In this document: in pieces, positions 44,121 to 54,790 of the stretch | How positions within the stretch are numbered: the first letter of the stretch is position 1 | How the letters are laid out: the number at the start of each line of letters is the position of its first letter | Source of the DNA: Canna indica | Taxonomy: Eukaryota; Streptophyta; Magnoliopsida; Zingiberales; Cannaceae | Direction: 5' to 3' | Assembly (NCBI GenBank): GCA_034359265.1 | Contig: CP136894.1 | Location: 30,410,501-30,474,500, forward strand | DNA length: 64,000 nucleotides | Program-made: the position numbers and the translations under genes | Notes under the pieces: generated by a model | Told to the model about the DNA's origin: nothing | What the model saw: the letters and a program-made list of their open reading frames with translations, nothing else | Databases searched by the model: none

Positions 44121-45802
44121 TCTCTTTTTGTAGATGGAGAAGCATCCTCAAGCAAGAAGAAGCACATGGATCTTGGATAGCGGTTGCTCAAAACACATGA
44201 CGGGTGATATCAATCTCTTCGCAACCCTATCACGCAAGGATGGTTGACATGTGATATTTGGCGACAATGCCAAAGGTAAGATTGTTGGCATTGGTGATAT
44301 AGGTATAATCCCCTACCCATGCATTAAAAATGTTTTACTAGTTGATGGGTTAAAGCATAACTTGATTAGCATATCTCAATTGTGTAATATTGGATATGTA
44401 GTCATTTCCGAAGCATCTAAATGCATCATTAGAAGTGCACCATCTAATGATATTGTGTTTATTCGAAATAGGCAAGAAAATATTTACACTCTAGTTTTAA
44501 ATATTTTGCCTAATCCTCATGTTAGATGCTTAGTTGCCATGGAAAATGATTTTTGGTTGTGGCATAGAAGGCAAGGACATACTAGCATGAGCATCATCCA
44601 AGAAATATCTAAAAATGACTTAGTTAAAGGAATACCTAAGATAAAATTTGAAAATACAAACTTTGTGATGCATGTCAACATGGAAAATAAGTTAAGTCTT
44701 CATTTCATAGCATTAGTCAAGTGAGTATATCTAAAACACTTGAACATGTGCACATGGATCTTTTTGGTCCTTGTGATGTGGCTAGTCTTGGTGAAAAATT
44801 ATATTACTATGTTTTGGTTGATGATTTCTCGAGATTTACATGGGTTCTCTTCTTAGCTAAGAAAAATGAAACTTTTAATTTCTTTAAAAAAATTTCTAGG
44901 AGAGTTACAAAAGAGAAAAGAATTTCAATTTTAAAAATTAGAAGTGATAATGGAGGAGAATTTAAAAATAAAAAGTTTTCCGAATCTTATGATGAATTGG
45001 ATACTGAGCATACCTTTTCTTCCCCTTGAACCCCTCAACAAAATGGGTTGGTTGAGAGGAAGAATAGAACCTTACAAGAGATGGCTAGGACCATGCTCCG
45101 TGAAAATAATTTTCCCAAGTATTTTTTGGCCGAAGTCATAAATACCTCTTGTTATGTACTTAATCGTGTTATTAAGACCTAAAATCAACAAAACAACTTT
45201 TGAGCTTTGGAATGAAAAAATCCCAAGTATGGGATATATATTTTCGTGTTTTTGGATGTAAATGCTTTATTTTAAACACTAAGGAGCTTCTAGGAAAATT
45301 TAATTCTAAATTCGATAAAGGTATTTTCCTAGGTTATTCAAATAGTTCTAAGGCCTATAGAGTTTATAATCGTAGAACTATGATTGTTGAAGAATCTATG
45401 CATGTAATTTTTGATGAAACTAATGATTCTTCTAGAAATGTTAAGATTGTGAATGTAGGTGAGGAACTTGAGGAACTCACATTTTATGACAATGAGTTTG
45501 AGGATGAAGACAACGAGGAAACTCAACATGAAGAACCCCCATCCTCAACTCTACCTCAAGATGAAGACGAAGAAGAGGAAGCTCTACCACCTCTTCCCAA
45601 AGGGTATCAATTGATAAAGGATCATCCAATGGATCATGTCATTGGAGAACCGACAACGGGAGTGGTAACGCGCTCTAAACTTAAGAATATTTGTCAATAT
45701 GTAGCGTTCATATCTCATGTATAGCCAAAAAACATTAAGGAAGCAATAGAAGATGAATTTTGGGTAATGGCTATGCAAAAGGAACTTAATGAATTTGTTA
45801 GG
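44121..45802 (+). pseudogene. copia-3 protease, integrase and linker, broken by G4
   Basis: The retropepsin motif WILDSGCSKHMTGD (D-S-G intact) is at about 44165-44210, just before a stop near 44247. The frame at 44251-44724 has LVDGLKHNLISISQLCN and WHRRQGHTSMS. A shift removes the CxxC half of the finger. The frame at 44721-45029 has HMDLFGPCDVASLG and the second Asp (IRSDNGGEFKN). After a stop near 45029 the Glu block is readable in another frame. The frame at 45200-45724 gives the integrase tail (KGIFLGYSNSSKAYRVYNRR) and an acidic linker. RT begins at 45725 (EDEFWVMAMQKELN) and is cut at 45802 by the gypsy LTR. Confidence 0.88.
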
Positions 45803-48339
45803 TGTCACGCCCCAACTCAGGGTACGCGTGATCGGCCAGGATACGTGCCAGTACCCCAAAGTCTACCCTATGCACTGACCACTGACTCATAAAACACAAT
45901 CATACTGACATGGGAATCGTAAACAAAAGCAACAGTACCAAACTTAATTAGTTATTGAAAATAGTTCAACCAAACCAAGTTCGAAAACATCACAAGGTTT
46001 TTAAATAAACATCTAAAGGATTGCAAAGAAACATCTCCATGTTTTACAAAACCAACTCAGTGCATACAAAAACTCTACTCAACCACGACTACGACTATAA
46101 GGCTGCGAGCTACGAGATCTGCACCCACATCTGCCCTCCTGAGCGCCATGCCACCAAATCGTACCTCACTGGTCGGGCTCTGCAAAATAATAATATATAA
46201 ACCGTGAGTTCACGAGGAACTCAGTGAGCAGTTCTTTCGAACCTCCACTTAAAACCTCGGCAATATAACATATACAAGGTATGATACGAATAAGGAATTA
46301 AAATATGATCACACCACAGAAGTCAATCAGTTTGCCAAGATAGAAGAATGGATTAACCAACCTCTCGGGCCCTTATCCATTTCACTAGCTCGGTCGCTAA
46401 TGGCCTAAAAATTTATATGGAAGGTTCAGTTCTTCCTTCTACATAACCAGGCCAGTCGGCCTACCCAAAACCAGCCCATAAGGGCATCTCAATATGAACT
46501 TTCATATCTCGGATCCATCGACTAGGATGGCCACTAGCCTCAAAAATCCTCTGGGTTATGGATAGCTAGTCCCACCCAACTTAGGTCTGCCGTCAACATG
46601 GCCCACTAACGGAATCTCAAGACCCTCCGCCACTCGGGTCTAACACCTAGCGGGCCCCATAGTGCAATCTCATGACCCTATAAACCGCTGAGTCGTGTGG
46701 TAGCCGTTCGGCTAATGATACTCCTCAGTAGACCATCTCAACCACAACCAAAACCAGGTTGTGAAAGTTTTCCTGTGTATTTCTTTTCGAGCGTTGCCCA
46801 TGTCTGACCCTCCCCCGCGGGTCGCATTACTAAGATATTGATATCCGCTAACTATCCCTAGGTGTAGAACCTAGTAAGTGTACTTTGTCTCTAGGTTAAA
46901 TGTCATACTAGGTACCGAAACCAATCTTTCTAGAGTTGTTAGAATTTACCGACTATAGCTAAATGCTCGATCTACTATTGTCAACGACACTTGCCAAAAA
47001 TAATCATGAACAACAATTACCATTTGAAAGTCAAATTAAAGAGAATAAATTCCATTAATTAAACCGATAAGGAACATGCAATATACATAGCAACGATTGA
47101 ACAAAATATCTGAAAATTTATGAAACCTTTCCTTTAATTCATATGCCATAACAAACCTATCCATGTATGCATTAGTAAGAACATTTCCATAACCAGGAGA
47201 ATATAGATCTATAGTTACTAACCATTCCTAAGATGATCAACAATCATATAATATAAATTCAACCTAATAATAAGCATGTAAGTGTGAATCAAGACAACAT
47301 AACATGAAACCTAGCATGTTAATCCGAATAGTCCTAACTTTTCCACCGTTGCCCTTGCTCAGCCAACTCAAGCAAGGTAATACCTTGCTCGGCCGAGCCC
47401 TCTAGGAAGAGTGGGCATGTTTGCGACAACATCGCAAGAATCAATCTAAAGATCTAAAATATAATGAACATAAACGATCCATGAGTTGCAAGACGATAGA
47501 GGAAATTAGGGAAAATTTTGGGATGACCTTTCCCCCTTTTCCTCTTCTCGGCGAGGCCATAAAACACAAAAAAACCACGATTTAAAACATGAGATCATAG
47601 GTACATCAATCATTTAGAGTTCCAACACGAGAAAACACGATGATCTACAAGAAACTTGCGAAAGAATCCGATTTCAAAACTCCTAGGGTCGGCCACCCGC
47701 CTCCCTTCACAATCACACTAACCACTCACCTTGATCTGATCAAAAGGTAACCTCGATGAAGACGAACTCTGATTTCCTCAAGCGTCGACACGAACTCGGT
47801 GCCAACAAGATCCCTCTCGCTCCCCCTTCCTTTTGGGCTGCGTGCGGCTCTCTTCTTGAGCCGCACGGCTGGCATGGGTGAGGGGTTTTATTCCCCTCAT
47901 CATTTGACTAAAATGCCCCCTACCACTTACTTACCTCCTCATCCGACTCCACCTAACCTAGATTGAGTTTCGACTCGATCCACGAACCCAATCTCAACCC
48001 AACTTGAGTCAACCAATCCACTACTAAAAATTAGGTAATTTGCGATGGCAGGGATAGAAGTCGCATATGTGATGGTTCTACGATCGCTAGTCTTGGGGGG
48101 TCACATTGTCGGCATATCTGGGATGGCATTCTGATCGCTAATCTTGTCATCGCAAACTTAATGATGTAGCGACGGCACTGCGACCGCTTTTTGCGACCGC
48201 TCTTTTGTCGTCGCAAAACCCTCACTGATTACATTATTTTACTCGTGCTTGTCTTCTTGCTCGCTGACTCTCTCTCACTCGACTCTTACTTTTCTCTCTG
48301 CAATTAGGGCAGAGATGTCGTCGACCACTCACTCTCTCG

Positions 48340-48840
48340 TCGACCACCGATCACCAGTTTCTCTCCTCCCGTGCCCACATCAACAACCTCCCCACCCTAC
48401 TATCTGTAATATCCCCCATCTCCCCCCTCGACCTAGCCCTTGAGTCCCTCATTTCCCTTCAATCCTTCTTCCCGCTCCTCCTAGAGATCTCTTCATCTTC
48501 CTCTGCCCAGCGTCATCGTTACGGGGTGAGTACCGCGGATGATGGAGAGGATAAGGACTGTGAATTGGGTTTTAAGGTATGGCTCAGGGAGACGTTCAAT
48601 GGAACAAGCTCTTTGTGATCGCTCTATCGGAACTATTCGATGGCGGGCTCAGGGTAGGAATTCTTTTCTATATGATATGCGTGTTCGGAAGCGGAGTTTC
48701 AATGACCCCTCTCTTCCTATCGATGTGTGCATTTTACGTTGTTGCCCTGGATGCGATAATGGATTTCATAAAGTTGGGAAAGGACGGTAAATTCTAGTCG
48801 GCTATATACCATAGGTTTCTGCATAGAATTGTATGTCACC
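48340..48840 (+). pseudogene. NOC4-like (nucleolar complex protein 4) gene fragment, N-terminal part
   Basis: A frame without stops from about 48352 encodes HQFLSSRAHINNLPTLLSVI, then LDLALESLISLQSFFPLLL, a Ser run and KDCELGFKVWLRETFNG (to about 48597). After a frameshift, 48735-48835 gives DAIMDFIKLGKDGKF, a stop and SAIYHRFLHRIV. From memory, plant NOC4 proteins have S-R-S/A-H-I-N-N-L-P, L-E-S-L-L-S-L-Q-S-F-F and F-K-A-W-L-R in this order near the N-terminus, then a M-E-F-V-K-L segment. NOC4 works in 40S ribosome assembly. No in-frame start is visible. A captured, dead fragment is the best reading. Confidence 0.7.
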
Positions 48841-50286
48841 TCTAAATCTATCTCTTATTCTGCAAGTAGCTTCAGCCTTCAGCTGTATCTTGTACAAAGA
48901 GTAATTTGCTAAACTTTTTTGGTAGGATTCCTTATGCTAAGAGATTTAAATTATATGCTTTCTTGATTGGTAGGTGTTAAATGAACTTGCCGCTACATTT
49001 AAAACTTTTTTGGTTGTCCTAGACAAGCCACTACTATGGAACACTAACCTCACCTTGTAATTAGTGTGATTTATGTCTTAAGTTCAAAGAAGTATTTATG
49101 AGGAATAAATTGTTTAGGCTATTTACAAATCCCTCAGGCCTCAATCAAGTTACAAGCTTCTCTGAGATTGAAAGTGAGATGTACCTTGAATAGAAATTTC
49201 ACTGGCAGACTGCAACATGTCATAGTTGAGATAGAAACATCTTTGCTTTTAGGTAATATTAGAAGAATTGACTCATTGACCCCTCGCTACTGATTAAGCC
49301 CATTAACCCTTCTCCTCTACATATACCGTAGAGCTAGTAATTAAGTGAAGTAATAAACTTTTTATTTTTTTAAGAAGGCTAGACAATTATTTCTTTGGAT
49401 CTAGGAAGAATTGAATAGTTGGTATTCTGGCCTAATAAAAATGATAACAGTTAGAATAAGCATCCCTAGAGAGAGTGGAATAATGAAATTGATGTCAGAA
49501 TGACATTTGATGGTATGCTTCCTATGTTGTAGCTTTGTCGTTATAACCTCTCTACATGAAGTGCATTATCCTGAATGTCTTTTTAGCTGCACAACATGGA
49601 GGAGAGGTGATGGGATATTTTTACAAACTAGTATTTTTCTTGTTTAGTGAGGTTGTATTTTTAGAGGTTTCAATTAACTTTTACATAACAAATTACGCTT
49701 CTTCGCACAGTATACATTTTTCCTTAAGTTTCTTAGCATACCTTACAGCTGGGCACAGTATACATTTTATTGTAAAACTAATAAATTTCACCATACCTTA
49801 CAGCTGGTCACAGTATACATTTTTCCTTAAGTTTCTTAGCATAGTAAATGGAGTGATTTTGATAAGCTTTCTTCCATCAGTTCTACTCATACGAGTAAAC
49901 ATAACCTTTACCTAAGATTTTTTACATCATTAATTATAGTATATTTTTAGACTGTAACATGATTGGTGTATTTAGTTGCAAAATCACTGAAACATTCTGC
50001 ATCAAAAATCCTTATACAAGCATATATATATTTTGTCCCTTTCATGTTTGTTCATGTAATAGATTTTATTTTCTTTAGAGCTTGTTGATATCACATATCT
50101 GCATCTCCCTCTTCCATTGGTAAATTGATTAAGCTAAATCATGTAGCTATTTTCTAGCTTTTGATTAGTGCTTTCTTCCAGAGAGAATATCCTTGAACAT
50201 AAATCAATTTAATCCTTTGGCATTCTTGATGATTGACTCAACCATTAGCCTTCAGCCGCATGACCAACGACCACTTGATTTTCTAG
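48841..50286 (+). other. CACTA-A interior without recognisable exons
   Basis: This AT-rich stretch is probably captured intron, flanking or filler DNA. A short minisatellite occurs at about 49705-49845 (CACAGTATACATTTTTCCTT and ATACCTTACAGCTGG, two to three copies). Nothing else coding was recognised. The frame at 50193-50498 is a shadow of the phytepsin fragment. Confidence 0.5.
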
Positions 50287-50603
50287 CAGTACATTTTAAA
50301 GGTTGGCGAGGGAGCTGCAGCACGGTGCATCAGTGGGTTCATAGCCTTGGATATATGTTCCACCACCTCGAGGCCCTCTATGGTGTGCATCTCTCTCTGT
50401 TGCTTAATTCTGAGTGGCCATTTATTTTCCCCCCCTCGGTTGCATTTTGTGCTAAAACTTTTGACACCGGCAGTTTATTTTATGCAATTGTCCATTGACC
50501 TGTGATAAAATGCTGCAGGATACTGGGAGATGTGTTCATGGGTGTCTACCACACTGTGTTCGACTATCGCAACTCAAGGGTGGGTTTTGCGGAAGCAGCT
50601 TAG
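50287..50603 (+). pseudogene. Phytepsin-type aspartic protease gene fragment: last two exons with intron
   Basis: Exon-like sequence 50287-50382 encodes QYILKVGEGAAARCISGFIA then L-D, and after a 4-bp insertion P-P-P-R-G-P-L in another frame. It ends in TG before a GT donor (50383). The acceptor CAG is at 50516-50518. The second exon, 50519-50603, starts with G, rebuilding a split Trp codon, and encodes [20 protein letters not shown] followed by V-G-F-A-E-A-A and TAG. This is the conserved C-terminal end of plant vacuolar aspartic proteases. The catalytic Asp residues lie outside the fragment. The retained intron shows capture at DNA level. Confidence 0.88.
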
Positions 50604-50851
50604 CAAGTATGCATGTCCTACAACATTCGTTGTCATGAGTGTGAAGACATGATTTATGTGTATAAATCTGCGCCTACATGTTAAAATCTCCTAAATTTAC
50701 TAAAGTGGTTGTTCGATTCTCCTAAATTTAGTAAAGTGATTTTATCCATGGATGTTGTGCATTTCTTTATATATCCATGTTTACCAACTATTAATTGCCT
50801 TGATGGGGTGTTAAAAAAGTTCTTGATGGTAGACTCTTGGAGGGTTTCGAA

Positions 50852-50937
50852 ATGGAGTAGTATGAGGTTTTGGAGCAAATAGGGAAGGGAGCATTCAGAT
50901 CAGCTCTCTCGGGAGGCATAAGGTTGAGAACAAGAGG
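50852..50937 (+). pseudogene. NIMA-related kinase (NEK)-like first-exon fragment
   Basis: ATG at 50852 opens M-E-stop-YEVLEQIGKGAFRSAL. This matches the start of plant NEK kinases, where the ATP-binding Gly loop (G-x-G-x-F) follows an N-terminal E-Q-Y-E-V-L-E-Q. A TAG replaces the Gln, and one Gly of the loop is Arg. After a small shift the R-H-K-V-E-K-like continuation is visible, and GTGAGG at about 50936 could be the original splice donor. Only about 28 codons are present. In plants these kinases act on microtubules and growth. This piece cannot encode a kinase. Confidence 0.75.
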
Positions 50938-51432
50938 TGAGGGGAGGTGGTGTCGCTCCATCTTCTGTTCCAGTTCTTCAATATCTGAGATTAAATACTG
51001 AACTATGCAATTTCTACTTGTCAGGATATAATGATTGCCTAAATGACATATCTGAATTGCTATCTGGTCTACCAAATACAATTTTGGATCTTCAGCCACA
51101 CCAGATCCATTCATTTTATGTTGAATGAATTTATATTTTTGATTTTTTTAAAAAAAATATGCACATCTGCGACGGTTCTGCGACCGCAAAAGCCATCGAG
51201 ATAATCAATCTGGTCGCGTGATACATCTTTGGCGACGGGAGGTGCGGTCGCTGTGCCGTCGCAGAGCTAAATGTTGTGATGGCAAAAGAGCATCGCAAAT
51301 GTCACGCGACTACATTCTGCGACGGCCTTATATCGTTGCAGAACGGTCGCAGTAAATGTTTACATGCGACCGCAGCGGTGGCGGTTGCAAACTTTAAGTG
51401 ACTACCTCTTTTGCGATTGTTGTTTGCGACCG

Positions 51433-52971
51433 CCACTCAGGTCTAACACCTAGCGGGCGCTCGTGCAATCTCAAGACCCTATAAATCGCTGAGTCGTGTG
51501 ATAGCCGTTCGACTAATGACACTCCTCACTAGACCATCTCAACCACAACCAAAACCAAGTTGTGCAAGTTTTCCTGTGTTTTACTTTTCGGGCGTTGCCC
51601 ATGTCTGACCCTCCCCCGCGGGTCGCATTACTAGGATATTGATATCCGCTAACTATCCCTAGGTGTAGAACCTAGTAAGTGTACTTTGTCTCTAGGTTAA
51701 ATGTCATCGCTAGGTACCGAAACCATTCTTTCTAGAGTTGTTAGAATTTACTGACTATTGATAAATGCTCGATCTACTATTGTCAATGACACTTACCAAA
51801 AATAATCATGAACAATAATTACCATGTGAAAACCGAATTAAAGAGAATAAATTATATTAATTAAATCGATAAGGAACATGCCATATACATAGCAACAAGT
51901 GAACATAATATCTGAAAATTTATGAAACATTTCCTTTAATTCATATGCCATAACAAACCTATCCATGTATGCATTAGTAAGAACATTTCCATAACCAGGA
52001 GAATATAGAACTATAGTTACTAACCAGTCCTAAGATGAACAACAATCATATAATATAATTTCAACTTAATACTAAGCATGTAAGTGTGAATCAAGACAAC
52101 ATAACATGAAACCTAGCATGTTAATCCGAATAGTCCTGACTTTTGCACACTTGCCCTTGCTCAGCTGACTCAAGCAAGGTAATACCTTGCTCGGCTGAGC
52201 CCTCTAGGAAGAGTGGGCAGGTCCGCGACAATAACGCAAGCATCAATCCAAAGATCTAAAATATAACTAACATAAATGATCCATGAGTTGCAAGACGATC
52301 GAGGAAATTGGGGAAAATTTCGGCATCATCTTTCCTCTTTTTCCTCTTCTCTGCCAACCCATAAAACACAAAGAAACCTCGATTTAAAACATGAGATCAC
52401 AGGTACATCAATCGTTTAGAGTTCCAACACGAGAAAACACAACGATCAACAAGAAACTTGCGAAAGAACCCGATTTCAAAACTCCTAGGGTCGGCCACCC
52501 GCCTCCCTTCACAATCACACTAACCACTCACCTTGATCGGATCACAAGGTAACCTCGATGAAGACGAGCTCCGATTTCCTCAAGCGTCGACGCAAACTCG
52601 GCACCGACAAGATCCCTCTTGCTCCCCCTTCCTCTTGGGGTGTGTGCGGCTCTCTTCTTGAGCCGCACAGCTAGCTTGGGTGAGGGGTTTTATTCTCCTC
52701 ATCATTTGACTAAAATGCCCCCTACCACTTACTTACCTCCTCATCCAACTCCACCTAACCTAGATTGAGTTTCGACTCGATCCGCGAACCCAATCTCAAC
52801 CCAACTTGAGTCAACCAATTCCCATCCACCCAACTACCCACAATTGGTTATGATTTAAATTAATTTTACCTGCTATTCGTGGTGATCATGCGACTCGACC
52901 CGGCTAGTTCCCGACTCGATGGGCTACACCATGGAAAAATATATATATATTAGGAAACCTCGGGTATTACA
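51433..52971 (+). repeat. Second, 5'-truncated LTR part of unit G4
   Basis: From CACTCAGGTCTAACACC it follows 46630 onward at high identity through GCCGCACGGC/GAGCCGCAC sequences near 52650-52672 to GGGTATTACA. The identity with 45803-48018 over the shared 1.4 kb is higher than with G3, so the two parts of G4 probably come from the same original element. Confidence 0.8.
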
Positions 52972-53467
52972 TTAGCAGTGAAATTTGGGACTTAGTACCT
53001 AGACCTAGCGGTCAAACCATAATTGGGATTAAATGAGTAGTTAGAAATTAACAAGCTAGATGAAGGAGGTTGAATCATTAGAAACAAAGCTAGGATAGTG
53101 GCCCAAGGGTATAATCAAGAAGAAGGAATAGACTATAACGAAACTTATGCTCCCGTAAAAATGAATGAAAATGATATTTGGTGCTACTAATGAATTGCTT
53201 TGTGAGTGCTTTGCAAAATGCATGCAAGAGGAGTTTGAGATGACCATGATAGGAGAACTTTCCTACATGCTTGGTCTCCAAATTAACCAAACCAACAAAG
53301 GGATCTTCATAAATCAACCCAAATACACAAATGAGCTCATCAAAACATTTGGGATGAATGAAGCCATGATAGCTTCTACACCCATGAGCATATCCATTAA
53401 GCTTGATAAAGATGAAGATGGTGTAAAGGTAGATGAAAAATGATATCGAGGTATGATCGGTAGCCTT
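52972..53467 (+). pseudogene. copia-3 reverse transcriptase remnant
   Basis: Pol resumes after the G4 insertion (SEIWDLVPRPSGQTIIG-like, then [20 protein letters not shown] at about 53080-53155). After A-P-V it jumps directly to [20 protein letters not shown], so about 340 bp including the YVDD-proximal palm are deleted. The frame at 53165-53443 has MTMIGELSYMLGLQINQTNK and ends at the shared TGA (53441-53443) before YRGMIG. Sequence is lost at about 53467, where CACTA-B begins. Confidence 0.88.
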
Positions 53468-53709
53468 CACTATTTAGCAGCGCGGTCGCAATGCCATCGC
53501 AAATGAGTATTTCGTTTTTTTTAAATAATTTAATAATTTTTTATTAAAATTTTTGTTTATAGTATTTGATTAAAATGCCTATAATATATCAAACAAGACA
53601 TCAAATTATAATATAAACCATCATATTTATATCAAAATGTAAAGTTTAGATCGTATCAAAATGTTTACATCAAAATAGAAAATAAAGTACACATCAATCA
53701 TGAAGCACA

Positions 53710-54790
53710 TCATGTGACTGCGAGGGATGCAGCGAGGAGAGCGACTGCGTCGGGAGGGCATTAGCTAGCGTTGCATCGAATGACGGGGAGGCGGAGGGGC
53801 CGGAGCACCAGGCATGGAAGAAGCAATATGTGTCATGTACTCCCTCATAGCGACCACCTCAGTGATGAGGCGTGCATGAGAAGCTTGTAAGTCTGCGTGC
53901 GAAGCCTGTAAGTCTGCGTGTGAAGCCTCTAGGGCTGCAAATCGATCCTAGCCCACATGTGATGTTGATGGACCAGCGGAGGAAGAGGTGAAGGTGGATG
54001 ACTCCGCACCATGTGGCTACAACAACGTCCATGCGTGGGTCATTGTGCCAATGCCATATACATGGCCGTGGTCGACTCCTGTCTTCTGCATCCATGCGTC
54101 AGCATCAAGCTGATGCTACGCAGGATCACCTCACCGCTAGGTCACCAACTCAGTATACTTAACCTTTAAAGATTGATTAATTAAATTAATTATTCATAAT
54201 TGAACTAAGATAATTTTTTTAAAATATGAACTTTATTAAATATTAACTGACCAGGATCGTCTCTAGCCTCCCGCTGATGAACTCACCCCACGAGGACCAT
54301 GCCTATATCTATGCGTCTCCTCGGAGACCCTCAAAGGATCAGCCGGGATAAGCGTCACCTGCTCGTCTCGCGTCCCCTACAATAAAATAAATATAATTAG
54401 TTTTTCTTTAATAATAATAAATAATAATAAATAATTATTAAATTACTTACCAAGCGACGCTCGTGGCTAGTAAATGGGATGGACCCACCGGTATGTCGGG
54501 CCACAGATCCCTCAACTAGCATCATTCGATTTCGGTGCGCCGTTCGGGAGGCACACTGCCACTCCTCTGACGCCCATATGTCACATAGATGATCCCATAA
54601 GTGGCTCGTTATCCAGTTGGGCCCATGTCCCTTCAGCGCGTCCATAGGCATATCTCGATTACCGCCTATATTTGCCTGTGCCTCATCCCACACACGCTGG
54701 AGGATATCCTTGAAAAGCTTCTTATTGTAAGCTTCCCAAGCATCCTCCTGAGCTTGAATGGCAGGGTCCCAGGTGTACCGGGCCAAAAAT
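53710..54790 (-). pseudogene. CACTA-B second gene (Transposase_24 / Ptta-En/Spm type)
   Basis: The minus frame at 54397-54786 contains P-N-W-I-T-S-H-L-W-D-H-L-C-D-I-W, then WQCASRTAHRNRMML and HTGGSIPFTSHERR, the conserved core of the plant Ptta/En/Spm protein that binds subterminal repeats. Further down, 53820-53960 encodes a coiled-coil tail with a repeated ASHADLQ heptad (ASHADLQASHADLQASHARL) and VVAMREYM. The parts are separated by intron-like AT-rich DNA at 54160-54390. Stops between them suggest decay. The TNPA-like role is inferred from domain and context. Confidence 0.78.

Larger units (their letters stand above)
48019..51432 (+). mobile_element. CACTA-type element (CACTA-A) with three host-gene fragments, 3' end lost
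   Basis: The 5' end reads CACTACTAAAAATTAGG, a typical plant CACTA terminus. It is followed by dense subterminal motifs (GCGATGGC, GTCGCA, GCGACCGC) to 48230. The same motifs in both orientations recur at 51160-51430 as the other subterminal region. The terminal TAGTG is absent because sequence switches to gypsy LTR at about 51432 through a shared CCGCCACT. No transposase is present, so it is non-autonomous. The interior holds fragments resembling NOC4, phytepsin and NEK kinase genes in the same orientation. Confidence 0.8.
45803..52971 (+). mobile_element. gypsy-type LTR unit G4 inserted in copia-3, carrying CACTA-A
   Basis: It begins TGTCACGCCCC at 45803 and ends GGGTATTACA at 52971, flanked by TTAGG (45798-45802) and TTAGC (52972-52976). 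That is a 5-bp duplication with one difference, and copia-3 pol continues across it. The first LTR part runs 45803-48018. The second starts in mid-LTR at 51433 (counterpart of about 46625) and runs to the end. Between them lies a 3'-truncated CACTA element. The unit has no protein-coding sequence of its own. Confidence 0.82.
41407..53467 (+). mobile_element. Ty1/copia element copia-3 (Sirevirus-like), interrupted by gypsy LTR unit G4
   Basis: A 5'-truncated LTR (41407-42484) is followed by a degenerate PBS, gag, protease and integrase up to 45802, then the G4 insertion (45803-52971). Pol resumes at 52972-53467 with most of RT deleted. The 3' half of RNase H, the polypurine tracts and the 3' LTR are gone, replaced by CACTA-B. 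The sequence is close to copia-2 throughout and belongs to the same family. Confidence 0.88.

Noticed and set aside
53090..53470. Antisense 126-codon frame over the copia-3 RT remnant
   Set aside because: The opposite strand clearly encodes RT. The antisense frame is rich in H/F/L as expected of a shadow.
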